The notes under the pieces were generated by a model that worked only from the letters and a program-made list of their open reading frames with translations, searched no databases and was not told where the DNA came from. Positions 45,475 to 55,497 of a stretch of 64,000 nucleotides of DNA are shown piece after piece. This DNA is from Thioclava sp. GXIMD4216 (lineage in GTDB: Bacteria; Pseudomonadota; Alphaproteobacteria; Rhodobacterales; Rhodobacteraceae). Made by a program: the position numbers and the translations under genes. Where the stretch lies: contig NZ_CP149926.1 of NCBI RefSeq assembly GCF_037949285.1, positions 468,501-532,500 of the forward strand, in the 5' to 3' direction. Position 1 is the first letter of the stretch; every line of letters begins with the position of its first letter.

Positions 45475-47742
45475 TTGGCAGAGCGCATCATAGCATTCGA
45501 CATCAATGCGTCCCATATCAGTGGGGCGAATGGTGAGCTGCGCCCTGCCGCTGGCGACCCTAAACTTCCGGTTGCGAAGCCGCCCGCCGGTCAGAGCACC
45601 TCGGATCGTGCCCGCGCCCGTGCCGAGCTGGCCGCGCTTTATGCCGGACTTCTCGGGGCCGATATTCCGGCCATCGACATTCTCGAACAGATGCTACGCG
45701 CGGTGGGCGAGGCGACGGCGGCGCTGACCGGCGATGCCAAGGAGGCCGCCGAGATCAAGCCCGAGCATATTGCGGCTGTTCTGCGGGTGGCGGGGCTTGT
45801 GTCTTCGGTCGAGAAGATCCCCTCGATCACGCCCGATCAATGGCCCGCACTGGCGCAGATGAGCAATGGCCAGATGGTTCTGGTCATCGGGCAGGATGGC
45901 CAGACGCTGTTCGTCTATGACAAAACCTGTAAGGACCAGCGCGCCGAAGTGCCGGTGGGCGAATTTGTCAGCTTCTTTACCGGCACCGTGATCCGTGCGC
46001 GGACCTCGCTCAAACAGCTTGAGGACCGCCACAAGATTTCGTCCGAGCGCGAGCACTGGTTCTGGGGGGCGTTCCATAAACAGCGCCGTGCGTTTGTCGA
46101 GGTGGCGGTCGGGTCGCTTTTCGCGAACCTTCTGGCGGTGGCCGTGGCGCTGTTCAGCCTGCAGGTCTATGACCGTGTGATCCCGCACCAGTCGACGGCC
46201 ACGCTTTGGGTTCTGGCTCTGGGCGCGTTTCTGGCGCTTGGTCTCGAGATGGCGTTGAAGGTCGCGCGCTCGGGCTTGATGGATATGGCAGGTCGCAAGA
46301 TCGAGCTATCGGTCCAGCAATTGCTGATGGAACGGCTGCTGGGCATGAAGGTCGCGCCGGGTAAACGCTCGCCCAGCCAGCTTTTCTCGGCCATGCGCGA
46401 GTTTTCCTCGGTCCGCGAGTTTTTCACTGCCTCGACCATCGGCACGCTGGCGGACGTGCCTTTCGTGTTCGTTTTCCTGTTTCTGGTGGCCTCTATCGGC
46501 GGCTCGCTGATTTGGGTTCTTCTGGCGGGGGCGGTCCTGATGGTGCTGCCGGGGCTGTTGTTCCAGCGCAAGATGATCCGCCTGACCGAAGCAACCCAAG
46601 GCGCCTCGGTGCGCGCGTCCCGTCTGCTGCACGAAGCGATCTACGAGCATGAAACCGTGGCCACTTCACGCGGGGCGGACCGGTTCAAACGGATCTGGGA
46701 AGAGCTGATTACCCTGTCGGCGATCAAATCCTCCGAACAGCGCAAGCTGGCCGCGGCCCTGACCTATTGGGCGCAGATGGTCCAGCAGGGCACCTATATC
46801 ACCGCCGTGGTGATCGGGACCTATAAGGTGTTTTCGGGCGATTTTACGGTCGGGTCGATCATTGCCATCGGGATCCTGACCTCGCGCACACTGTCGCCCC
46901 TGACCCAGCTTGCAGGCACGCTGTCACGCTGGTCGAATGTCAAACATGCGCTGGACGGGCTGGATGCGATCATCGAATCCGATCAGGCTCAGGCCGATGA
47001 CCGTTCCTATCTGCGCACCGAGCAGGTGCGGGGCGAATACGAGATGCGCCATGTGAATTTCCAATATGATCAGGACAGCTCCCTGACGCTGGATATTCCC
47101 AACCTGAAGATCCCTCCAGGGCAGAAGGTTGCCGTGCTGGGCACTAACGGGTCCGGCAAGTCGACGCTCCTGAAGCTGATGGCGGGGCTTTATGATCCGC
47201 AAGCGGGGCGGATTTTGCTGGACGGGATCGATATCGGCCAGCTCCATCCGCGCGATCTGCGCCGCTCTTTGGGCTATCTCAGTCAGGATGTCCGGTTGTT
47301 TGCGGGGTCCTTGCGGGAAAACCTGAACCTGACCCAGCTGGAACGCGATGATGCCCGCCTCTATGAGGCGCTGGATTTTGCAGGGCTTGGGCCGTTTGTG
47401 CGTAGCCATCCGAAGGGGCTGGACCTGACCCTGCGCGATGGTGGCGAGGGGCTGTCTGTCGGGCAGCGCCAATCCATTGGCTGGGCGCGGCTCTGGTTGC
47501 AGGATCCGTCGGTGGTCATTCTTGACGAGCCGACCTCGGCCTTGGACACGACGCTGGAGGCCACATTGGTCAGCCGCTTGCAATCGTGGCTGGAAGGTCG
47601 CACTGCGATCATCGCGACGCACCGCGTGCCGATCCTGTCTTTGACCTCGCGCACCCTGATCCTGCAGAATGGAAAACTGGCAGTGGACGGCCCGCGTGAT
47701 GCGGTTCTGGCCCACCTCACCAAAGCGAAAACCGGAACCTGA
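45475..47742 (+). CDS. Type I secretion ABC permease/ATPase (LapB-like)
   Basis: A 755-residue fused exporter. The N-terminal region of about 200 residues is C39-peptidase-like without an evident catalytic Cys, as in LapB/HlyB-type systems. Five to six membrane segments follow (about 205-480), then an ATPase with Walker A LGTNGSGKST, signature LSVGQRQS, Walker B VVILDEPTSALD and H-loop ATH. The start is TTG at 45475 after GAGAG; the next ATG would remove the conserved N-terminal region. It sits between the TolC-like and HlyD-like genes of one operon. Confidence 0.93.
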   Translation: MAERIIAFDINASHISGANGELRPAAGDPKLPVAKPPAGQSTSDRARARAELAALYAGLLGADIPAIDILEQMLRAVGEATAALTGDAKEAAEIKPEHIAAVLRVAGLVSSVEKIPSITPDQWPALAQMSNGQMVLVIGQDGQTLFVYDKTCKDQRAEVPVGEFVSFFTGTVIRARTSLKQLEDRHKISSEREHWFWGAFHKQRRAFVEVAVGSLFANLLAVAVALFSLQVYDRVIPHQSTATLWVLALGAFLALGLEMALKVARSGLMDMAGRKIELSVQQLLMERLLGMKVAPGKRSPSQLFSAMREFSSVREFFTASTIGTLADVPFVFVFLFLVASIGGSLIWVLLAGAVLMVLPGLLFQRKMIRLTEATQGASVRASRLLHEAIYEHETVATSRGADRFKRIWEELITLSAIKSSEQRKLAAALTYWAQMVQQGTYITAVVIGTYKVFSGDFTVGSIIAIGILTSRTLSPLTQLAGTLSRWSNVKHALDGLDAIIESDQAQADDRSYLRTEQVRGEYEMRHVNFQYDQDSSLTLDIPNLKIPPGQKVAVLGTNGSGKSTLLKLMAGLYDPQAGRILLDGIDIGQLHPRDLRRSLGYLSQDVRLFAGSLRENLNLTQLERDDARLYEALDFAGLGPFVRSHPKGLDLTLRDGGEGLSVGQRQSIGWARLWLQDPSVVILDEPTSALDTTLEATLVSRLQSWLEGRTAIIATHRVPILSLTSRTLILQNGKLAVDGPRDAVLAHLTKAKTGT

Positions 47743-47743
47743 C

Positions 47744-48916
47744 ATGGCCACGATCGACCCCAGTGTGATCCTTACCCGCACCAAACGGATGAGCATGACT
47801 GTCTGGCTGGTCGGGATCGCACTTGCGATCTTTCTGCTTTGGGCTTCAATGGCTTGGGTTGACCAGATTGTGCGCGGTCCGGGGGAGATCGTGTCGTCGT
47901 CGCGCCCGCAGATCATCCAGAACCTCGAGGGTGGAATTCTGGCAGAGCTGGATGTGGCCGAGGGGGATCATGTCGAGGCGGGGCAGGTGCTGGCGAAGCT
48001 GTATGCCACGCAATACCAGACCCAGACCGATGATTTGCGGGACCAGATCGCGGGGCTTGAAATCCGCCAGATGCGGCTTGAAGCCGAGATGAAAGATACG
48101 CTGATTTTCAACCCGACCAGAGAGCAGATCCGCCTTGTGCCCGATATCATCGCCTCGGAATCGGGGCTGCTTGAGGCGCGGCTGGAAGATTATCACGCCC
48201 GTGTATCGGGGGCGAAAGCCGTGGTTGCACAGGCAAAGGCAGAGCGTGACCTTGTTGAACGCATGTATGAAAAGCAGGTTGCGCCACTGATCGAGGTAAC
48301 CAAATCGCGCAAGGCCTTCGAGGATGCACAGAACCAGCTCAATGAAATCATTACCAAAACCGAGCTGGATCGGGCCTCTGATTATTCGGATACGCTGAAC
48401 AAGCTGGGCACCCTGCGTCAGCAACTCAAACTTTCGGAAGATCAACTGGGCCGCACCACTTTGGTGGCCCCGATGCGCGGGATCATCAATCAGTTATCGG
48501 TTACCACGATCGGCGGTGTCGTCCAGCCGGGCCAGCAGATCATGCAGATCATTCCCGAAGGCGAAGAGTTGTATATCGACGCCCAGATCGCACCGAAAGA
48601 TATTGCGAATGTTCGTGCGGGGCAGGATGCCACGATCAAGCTTTCGGCCTATGATTACACGATCTATGGCAGCCTGACCGGTAAGGTGGTTGTGGTCTCT
48701 GCCGATACGTTCAAAGACGAGAAAGACCCAAATGCGCAGCCACATTACGAGGTTACGTTGAGTGTGGACCTGTCTGATCTGACAGAGCGCCAGCGCAATC
48801 TGGAAATCCGTCCCGGCATGCAGGCGACGGTGGAGTTGCATACCGGCGAGAAGACCATTCTGCAGTATCTGCTCAAGCCGCTCTACAAATCCCGCGAGGC
48901 CCTGCGCGAACCGTAA
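47744..48916 (+). CDS. HlyD-family membrane fusion protein of the type I exporter
   Basis: A 390-residue periplasmic adaptor with one N-terminal membrane segment (VWLVGIALAIFLLWASMAWV, about 19-38), lipoyl-like half motifs (SRPQIIQNLEGGILAELDV and DQLGRTTLVAPMRGIINQL), a central coiled-coil hairpin and a C-terminal beta-barrel ending EKTILQYLLKPL. The ATG at 47744 is 1 base after the ABC stop; a longer frame from 47669 lies inside it. It completes the adhesin-TolC-ABC-HlyD operon, which converges on the phosphatase gene. Confidence 0.93.
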   Translation: MATIDPSVILTRTKRMSMTVWLVGIALAIFLLWASMAWVDQIVRGPGEIVSSSRPQIIQNLEGGILAELDVAEGDHVEAGQVLAKLYATQYQTQTDDLRDQIAGLEIRQMRLEAEMKDTLIFNPTREQIRLVPDIIASESGLLEARLEDYHARVSGAKAVVAQAKAERDLVERMYEKQVAPLIEVTKSRKAFEDAQNQLNEIITKTELDRASDYSDTLNKLGTLRQQLKLSEDQLGRTTLVAPMRGIINQLSVTTIGGVVQPGQQIMQIIPEGEELYIDAQIAPKDIANVRAGQDATIKLSAYDYTIYGSLTGKVVVVSADTFKDEKDPNAQPHYEVTLSVDLSDLTERQRNLEIRPGMQATVELHTGEKTILQYLLKPLYKSREALREP

Positions 48917-48932
48917 GCCTCCGCGCGAAGGG

Positions 48933-50267
48933 TCAGTCCGCGTTCCGCTTCGCGCCGTTGAATTCGAAGAAAACGGCAGAGACATCATCTGTCAGATTGC
49001 CATCGGCGTAATTCTCGACCTCCCAGTAAAGCGCATCAAGGAAGCCGTTGCCGTTGAGATTGGAGAGCGTCTTCAGCATGCTGTCGAGCCCGTTCTCCAT
49101 AAGCAACTGGCCGTCATGCGCGGTTGCTTCCGTGATGCCATCCGACATCAGAATCAACCTTTCGCCGGGTTCGAGCACGGTCGAGAACGTCTCATATTGG
49201 GCTTCCTCGATCAGCCCCACAGGCAGGCCGCCCTGTCCCAGAAGCTCTATCGTGCCATCAATGCGTTGCTTGACGGGATGTGGATGCCCGCCCTGCACCA
49301 TCAGAACCTCGCCCGAGACCAGATCCACATCGGCATAGACCATCGTGAAATAGCTCTCGGTCTGCATTTCATCCAGAACGAGTTTGTTGAGATAGGTCGC
49401 CAGCTCGCCCGGGTCCATGCCTTCGTAGATCCCGAAATCCGAGAGGACCAAGGCGATGTTCTGATCGGGCGAAGAGCCCGAAAGATACCCCGCAAGCCGC
49501 GCGGTCATCAGGGCCGATGTAATACCGTGGCCGGAGACATCGATGCCATAAAGCCCGACACGCCGCGCATTGATCGGGAAAAAGCCCACAAGATCACCGC
49601 CCACCTGACCGCAGGGCCGGAGCATGAGCGTTACCTCCGAGCTGCCGAAGCTCCGGTATCTTTCTTTGACAAGGCTTTGCTGGAGCTGCCGTGCCTCGGA
49701 CAGATCGCGCCGAATACCTTCATGTACGGTTTTCAGCTCATCCAGCGTCGAACTCAGAAGCTGGTTCTTTCGCGTCAGTTCGCGCTCCATACGCAAGATC
49801 CGGTCACCGGCCTGCAGGCGCGCGCGCAACTCGTTCCCGTTGACCGGCTTGGCCAGAAAATCATCGGCCCCGCTTTGCAGGCCCAGTGCCACTTCGGCTT
49901 TTTCCGATTTGGATGTCAGCAGAATGAAATAGCCATAACCTGCCCGTGGCATTTCACGGAATTTACGGCAGAATTCCACACCGGACATGCCGGTCATCAT
50001 CCAGTCGGAGATGACGATATCCGGCTCGAACTGCTGGCAAATCTCAAGCGCCTCTTCGGCAGAGGCGGCTTCGGTGACATCATAGCCGGACCGTGAAAGC
50101 TGCGCCGATAGAATACGACGCTGCATTTTGCTGTCATCGACAACAAGCACGCTGCGGCGCGCATTCTCGTCCGGCGTTTGGGTGGCCGGCGAAAGCTTAT
50201 ACAGAGGATCCTGCAAGCCGATTCCGCTCCTCGTGACACTACTGATGGCCATCTTTGGCGCAGCCAC
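48933..50267 (-). CDS. Receiver-PP2C (SpoIIE/RsbU-type) response regulator phosphatase
   Basis: A 444-residue regulator with an N-terminal receiver domain (about 38-155; acidic pair near 44-45, phosphoacceptor Asp88, Lys in FLAKP), a coiled coil (about 155-205) and a PP2C phosphatase with GGDLVGFF, DVSGHGITSALM and LMSDGITEA. Such proteins control partner-switching anti-sigma systems; RbaY of Rhodobacter capsulatus is one. No anti-sigma or STAS gene is adjacent. A divergent Hpt gene lies 104 bases away. The start is uncertain: GTG 50267 or ATG 50252. Confidence 0.9.
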   Translation of the reverse strand: MAAPKMAISSVTRSGIGLQDPLYKLSPATQTPDENARRSVLVVDDSKMQRRILSAQLSRSGYDVTEAASAEEALEICQQFEPDIVISDWMMTGMSGVEFCRKFREMPRAGYGYFILLTSKSEKAEVALGLQSGADDFLAKPVNGNELRARLQAGDRILRMERELTRKNQLLSSTLDELKTVHEGIRRDLSEARQLQQSLVKERYRSFGSSEVTLMLRPCGQVGGDLVGFFPINARRVGLYGIDVSGHGITSALMTARLAGYLSGSSPDQNIALVLSDFGIYEGMDPGELATYLNKLVLDEMQTESYFTMVYADVDLVSGEVLMVQGGHPHPVKQRIDGTIELLGQGGLPVGLIEEAQYETFSTVLEPGERLILMSDGITEATAHDGQLLMENGLDSMLKTLSNLNGNGFLDALYWEVENYADGNLTDDVSAVFFEFNGAKRNAD

Positions 50268-50371
50268 TCTTAATTTGGCGTAAATCCCAGTAAGTTTCCG
50301 CGCTTAAGTTTTTGGCAAGTTTTCTTGCCTAGCCTTGTCGCTGGTGGTGTTGCCCTTTGGTGGAGGTTCAG

Positions 50372-50701
50372 ATGATCGATTGGGATCGGGTTGCCGAGTT
50401 GCAATCCGAAATTGGGGCAGATGGCTTCGGTGAAGTCGTCGAGCTCTTTATGGACGAAGTCGAGGGTGTGGTCATGCGTTTGGGGACCCGTCCCGAAAAG
50501 CTGGAAGAAGATTTGCACTTCCTCAAAGGCTCTGCGTGGAATCTCGGCTTCCGTGCTTTTGGCGTGATGTGCCAAGAGGGCGAACGGCTTTCTGCGGCAG
50601 GCCGGTCGTCCGAAGTGGATGTCTCCGCGATTCTCGATATCTATGCGGCGTCCAAAAAGGATTTCATGGCCCGCGTGGGCGAGTTCCTCAGCGCGGCCTG
50701 A
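50372..50701 (+). CDS. Histidine phosphotransfer (Hpt) protein
   Basis: A 109-residue single Hpt domain. The phosphorylated His is in EDLHFLKGSAWNLGF (His49), an intact HxxKGSxxNLG signature. From the ATG at 50372 there is GGAGG five bases upstream; TTG at 50357 would read through it. It is divergent from the receiver-PP2C gene, and the pair may form a relay, Hpt passing phosphate to or from Asp88 (inference). A kinase is not encoded nearby. Confidence 0.9.
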   Translation: MIDWDRVAELQSEIGADGFGEVVELFMDEVEGVVMRLGTRPEKLEEDLHFLKGSAWNLGFRAFGVMCQEGERLSAAGRSSEVDVSAILDIYAASKKDFMARVGEFLSAA

Positions 50702-50710
50702 TATCGTCAG

Positions 50711-50740
50711 CCCCCCACCAATCAGCGGATCGGTGGGGGG
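50711..50740. terminator. GC-rich hairpin between hpt and ilvA
   Basis: CCCCCCACC pairs with GGTGGGGGG around a loop that itself has an ATC/GAT stem. It lies between the convergent hpt and ilvA stops. There is no T-run on either side, so it is a weak or Rho-assisted terminator at best. Confidence 0.55.
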
Positions 50741-50748
50741 CGTTCGCG

Positions 50749-51996
50749 TCAGATCAGAAACTCGGCCAAAATGGCATCTTCTGTAATGTCGCGATATGTA
50801 AAGCCGGCCTGATCAAGCTGCTGGGTCAATTTGCCGAAGCTCGTCGGATCGCGCGTTTCGATGCCAATCAGCACCGAACCGAAATTGCGGGCCGATTTCT
50901 TCAGATATTCGAAGCGGGCGATATCGTCCTGCGGACCAAGCATCTGCAGAAAATCTTTGAGCGCGCCCGGACGTTGCGGCATACGCAGAATGAAATATTT
51001 CTTCAGTCCCGAATAGCGCTGCGCCCGTTCCTTGACATCGGGCAGACGTTCAAAGTCGAAATTCCCTCCGGAAACGATACAGACCACAGTCTTGCCGGCA
51101 ATTTCGTCGCGCATGTCCTGTAGCATGTCGATCGACATCGCCCCCGCAGGTTCCAACACGATGCCTTCGACATTGAGAAGCTCCAGCATGGTTCGGCAGA
51201 TCCGGTTTTCAGGCGCGCCGAACACATGATCTGCGGGGACGTCGCGCAGGGCTTCGAAAGGGGTCTGGCCAATCCGCGCCACAGCCGCGCCGTCTACGAA
51301 ACTGTCGACATGGGGTAGGGTGACCAGTTCACCGGCTTCCAAGGCGGCATGGAGGCTCCGCCCGCCCATAGGTTCGACATAGCGGAATTGCGTTTTGGGG
51401 CTGGCGGCCCCGAGATAGCGCGTGACACCGGCTGACAGCCCGCCGCCGCCCACCGGAATGGTGACGAAATCCGGCGCGCGCCCAAGCTGGTCCAGCAGTT
51501 CCACGGCCACGGTCGCCTGACCTTCGATCACATCGCTATTGTCGAAAGGCGCCAAGAAATGCGCGCCTGCCTCTGCACAGAAAGCTTGGCTGGCCGCCAG
51601 AGTGTCGTCGAAATAATCCCCCGTCAGCACGATCTCGACGTTATCGCCGCCAAAGCTGCGGGTTTTGTCGATTTTTTGCTGCGGCGTTGTCACCGGCATG
51701 AAAATCGTGCCCCTGACCCCGAAATGACGGCAGGCATAGGCCAGACCCTGCGCATGGTTGCCAGCGCTGGCGCAAACGAAATGATCCGCGCTCGGGTCGG
51801 CCAAGCGCAGTTTGCGCATCGCGGTGAAGGCTCCGCGCAGCTTGTAGCTGCGCACGGGTGTCAGATCTTCGCGCTTGAGCCAGATATCCGCCCCGTAACG
51901 CTCGGACAGGAAGTCGTTCCGCAGCAGGGGCGTCGGCTCGAAAAGGTCGCGCAGCGCGCGGGCGGAGGCTTGGGCGTTCAGGGCAAAATCTGTCAT
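50749..51996 (-). CDS. ilvA: Threonine ammonia-lyase IlvA
   Basis: IlvA deaminates threonine to 2-oxobutyrate, the first step to isoleucine. The 415-residue PLP enzyme has the PLP lysine in EDLTPVRSYKLRGAF (Lys53), the ASAGNHAQG phosphate loop and IPVGGGGLSAG. A single ACT-like domain occupies about 330-415 and would sense feedback inhibitors. One ACT module makes it the shorter biosynthetic form rather than the two-module E. coli type. Confidence 0.94.
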   Translation of the reverse strand: MTDFALNAQASARALRDLFEPTPLLRNDFLSERYGADIWLKREDLTPVRSYKLRGAFTAMRKLRLADPSADHFVCASAGNHAQGLAYACRHFGVRGTIFMPVTTPQQKIDKTRSFGGDNVEIVLTGDYFDDTLAASQAFCAEAGAHFLAPFDNSDVIEGQATVAVELLDQLGRAPDFVTIPVGGGGLSAGVTRYLGAASPKTQFRYVEPMGGRSLHAALEAGELVTLPHVDSFVDGAAVARIGQTPFEALRDVPADHVFGAPENRICRTMLELLNVEGIVLEPAGAMSIDMLQDMRDEIAGKTVVCIVSGGNFDFERLPDVKERAQRYSGLKKYFILRMPQRPGALKDFLQMLGPQDDIARFEYLKKSARNFGSVLIGIETRDPTSFGKLTQQLDQAGFTYRDITEDAILAEFLI

Positions 51997-52032
51997 GGCT
52001 CATGGAATACGCATGGTTGAAAAAGGCGCAAG

Positions 52033-52776
52033 TCAAATAACGCGATTGCGCAGGCAGAGCTGTTGATAGGCGGCCGTCGTCACTGCAAGGAAGAGAATGG
52101 TCGAGCAACCGATGGTAAGGTTGTAAAGCAAAATATGGAGAACCAATGCAATCTCATCCGGAAGCGCCACTGTCAGGAGCGCCAATAGACTCATCGGGAT
52201 AGCCAGAAAATTATTGGCAAGTGCAAGGGTTAGAGCAAGGCCGATCATCAGAAAGGGTGTGCGCTTCATGATCTGTATGCCCGCCAAGAGGGAGTGATCG
52301 GTTTTGCCGATTGCTCTGCCAGCTAGTGGAATGAAAAGGGCGAAGATCACGCCACTTACAGCCAGAATGAGGCAAAAGGTCAGTGGAAAGCCAATTGGCG
52401 TTCGAATCGTGCCCATGCCGAGGAGTACAGTGACAGCTACGAAAGCAGCAGAGGTCAGGGTAAGGGTGATGACCCTCCCACATTGTGCCAGCACATCCTT
52501 TCGGCGTGGTTGTGACATGACCACCCCTTCCAGAGCCAGTTTTGGCAGTGCAAGCGAAACATGGGTATAGGCCAGAAGCAAAAGGACAATCGTATAAAAG
52601 CCCGCCATATACTGGGCGGTCAGGCTGGCTGGTGCAGAGCCGTGCGGGAGGTAGAAGATCGTCTCACTGATCACGGCTATCAGACAAAGAATAGCCGGCC
52701 ATTTGAGGATGGATCTGTAGTTGCGATAGAGGTTTGCAAGGAAGTGCAGCGACAATTTCAGGATCGATATATACAT
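52033..52776 (-). CDS. Integral membrane protein of unknown function
   Basis: A 247-residue protein with about six hydrophobic segments (near 27-45, 55-75, 103-122, 128-150, 175-195 and 210-238) and few charged residues. I do not recognise a family. The sampled base composition is about 47% GC, far below its neighbours, which suggests recent acquisition or relaxed constraint. It stands alone between ilvA and argG. The ribosome site is not obvious, so the start is tentative. The 167 bases to argG contain no clear motif. Confidence 0.6.
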   Translation of the reverse strand: MYISILKLSLHFLANLYRNYRSILKWPAILCLIAVISETIFYLPHGSAPASLTAQYMAGFYTIVLLLLAYTHVSLALPKLALEGVVMSQPRRKDVLAQCGRVITLTLTSAAFVAVTVLLGMGTIRTPIGFPLTFCLILAVSGVIFALFIPLAGRAIGKTDHSLLAGIQIMKRTPFLMIGLALTLALANNFLAIPMSLLALLTVALPDEIALVLHILLYNLTIGCSTILFLAVTTAAYQQLCLRNRVI

Positions 52777-52943
52777 GAACGAGCTTCTTGGCAGATAAAA
52801 TTTCAGGGGCGCTTTAGTCGATTGGATATTGGGCAGGCCGGATCCGGATCACAGAATGAAACGCGCTAAAAGCCATCGGCCCCTTGTAGCACAGAAAAAA
52901 ACGCTCTATCCCCACGTCAAAATCTGTTCCTCGGGAGATGTCA

Positions 52944-54169
<1,226 letters not shown>

Positions 54170-54173
<4 letters not shown>

Positions 54174-54706
54174 GCAAATCGCAGCCCCATGCCGCCATTG
54201 TCACCGTATCCGACCGCGCCTTTGCGGGGGAATATGAAGACAAGGGCGGTCCGGGCTGCGAAGACTGGCTTGGCGGCGTGGTGACCTCGCCGCTAAGCAT
54301 CTCGCGCCATATCATCCCCGACGGGCGCGAGAGCGTGGCCGAAAAGCTGCGCAAACTGGTGGGCCTTGAGGCCGATCTGATCCTTGTCACCGGCGGCACC
54401 GGCCCTGCGCCCCGCGACCAGACGCCCGAGGGCGTGGCGGATGTGATGGAAAAGGAACTGCTGGGTTTTGGCGAGGAAATGCGCCGCGCCTCGCTGGAAG
54501 AGGTGCCCACGGCCATTCTGTCGCGCCAGACTGCGGGCATTGCAGGGAAATCGCTGATCATCACGCTGCCGGGCAAGCCCTCGGCCATTGCGACCTGCCT
54601 CAACCGCGTTTTCGCCGCTGTGCCCTATTGCCTTGATCTGATCGGGGCGGGCTATATCGAGACAGACCCCGCCAAGATCAAAGCCTTCCGCCCGAAGGCG
54701 AAGTAA
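54170..54706 (+). CDS. mogA: Molybdopterin adenylyltransferase MogA
   Basis: MogA adenylates molybdopterin before molybdenum insertion. The 178-residue protein has the MoaB/Mog-fold motifs [34 protein letters not shown] (about 71-86) and the conserved end [22 protein letters not shown]. It starts within the argG stop (ATGA). Its own stop abuts that of the convergent queC with no gap. Confidence 0.92.
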
Positions 54707-55402
54707 TCAGCGCGCTTTTTCTACGGCGGCTTTCCAGAAATCCGGATCGTCATAGACGGTAGGATCCGTAACGCCCGCCAGATCGAAGGCCTCGCGCCGC
54801 TCGACGCAGGTGCCGCAGCGCCCGCAGTGGTTTTCCCCGCCCTTATAGCAGGACCAGGTCTGGGCGAAATCCGTGCCCAGCCGTGCGCCTTCCTCGACAA
54901 TCGCCGATTTCGGCACGCGAACAAAGGGCGTATACAGCGACACATCGGCATAACCATCGAGCGCCTGTTTCTGCATCGCCTCGAAGGCCTCGGTAAAGGC
55001 GGGGCGGCAGTCGGGATAGATGAAATGGTCGCCGCCATGCACCGCCGTGGCCACCGCATCGGCGCCACGGGCCGCCGCAATCCCGAAAGCGATGGTCAGC
55101 ATGATCGCGTTACGGTTCGGGACGACGGTGATGCGCATCGTCTCTTCGGCATAATGGCCATCGGGCACATCCACATCATCGGTCAGCGCCGATCCGGTCA
55201 GCGCAGCGCCAATGCCGCGCATATCGATGATGTCATGTTTGACGCCAAGACGCTGGGCCGCGCGGGCGGCGAAATCCAGTTCCTTGCGGTGACGCTGGCC
55301 GTAGTCAAAGGACACCAACCCGACAAGGCTGTGTTCGGCGGCGATCTTATCGGCCAGAGTGACGGAATCGAGGCCGCCGGAACAGATGACGATGGTTTTC
55401 AT
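54707..55402 (-). CDS. queC: 7-cyano-7-deazaguanine synthase QueC
   Basis: QueC makes preQ0, the precursor of queuosine in tRNA. The 231-residue protein has the ATP loop CSGGLDSVTLA (near 6-16) and a C-terminal zinc motif CYKGGENHCGRCGTC. ATG at 55402 follows AGGGA with 7-base spacing. No other queuosine gene is next to it. Confidence 0.95.
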   Translation of the reverse strand: MKTIVICSGGLDSVTLADKIAAEHSLVGLVSFDYGQRHRKELDFAARAAQRLGVKHDIIDMRGIGAALTGSALTDDVDVPDGHYAEETMRITVVPNRNAIMLTIAFGIAAARGADAVATAVHGGDHFIYPDCRPAFTEAFEAMQKQALDGYADVSLYTPFVRVPKSAIVEEGARLGTDFAQTWSCYKGGENHCGRCGTCVERREAFDLAGVTDPTVYDDPDFWKAAVEKAR

Positions 55403-55497
55403 GAAAGCTTCCCTGTTTTGATGCATCCGGGTGGGCTGCGACCGGAGATCAGGGTTTAGCGCGGAAGCCGCCCCAAACCAAGGGGCCTTGCACGGTG

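Noticed and set aside
50270..50284. TTAA-N7-TAAA between the PP2C and hpt genes
   Set aside because: It resembles a CtrA box but has one mismatch in the second half-site. Not strong enough to call, though its divergent-promoter position makes it worth including in a motif scan.
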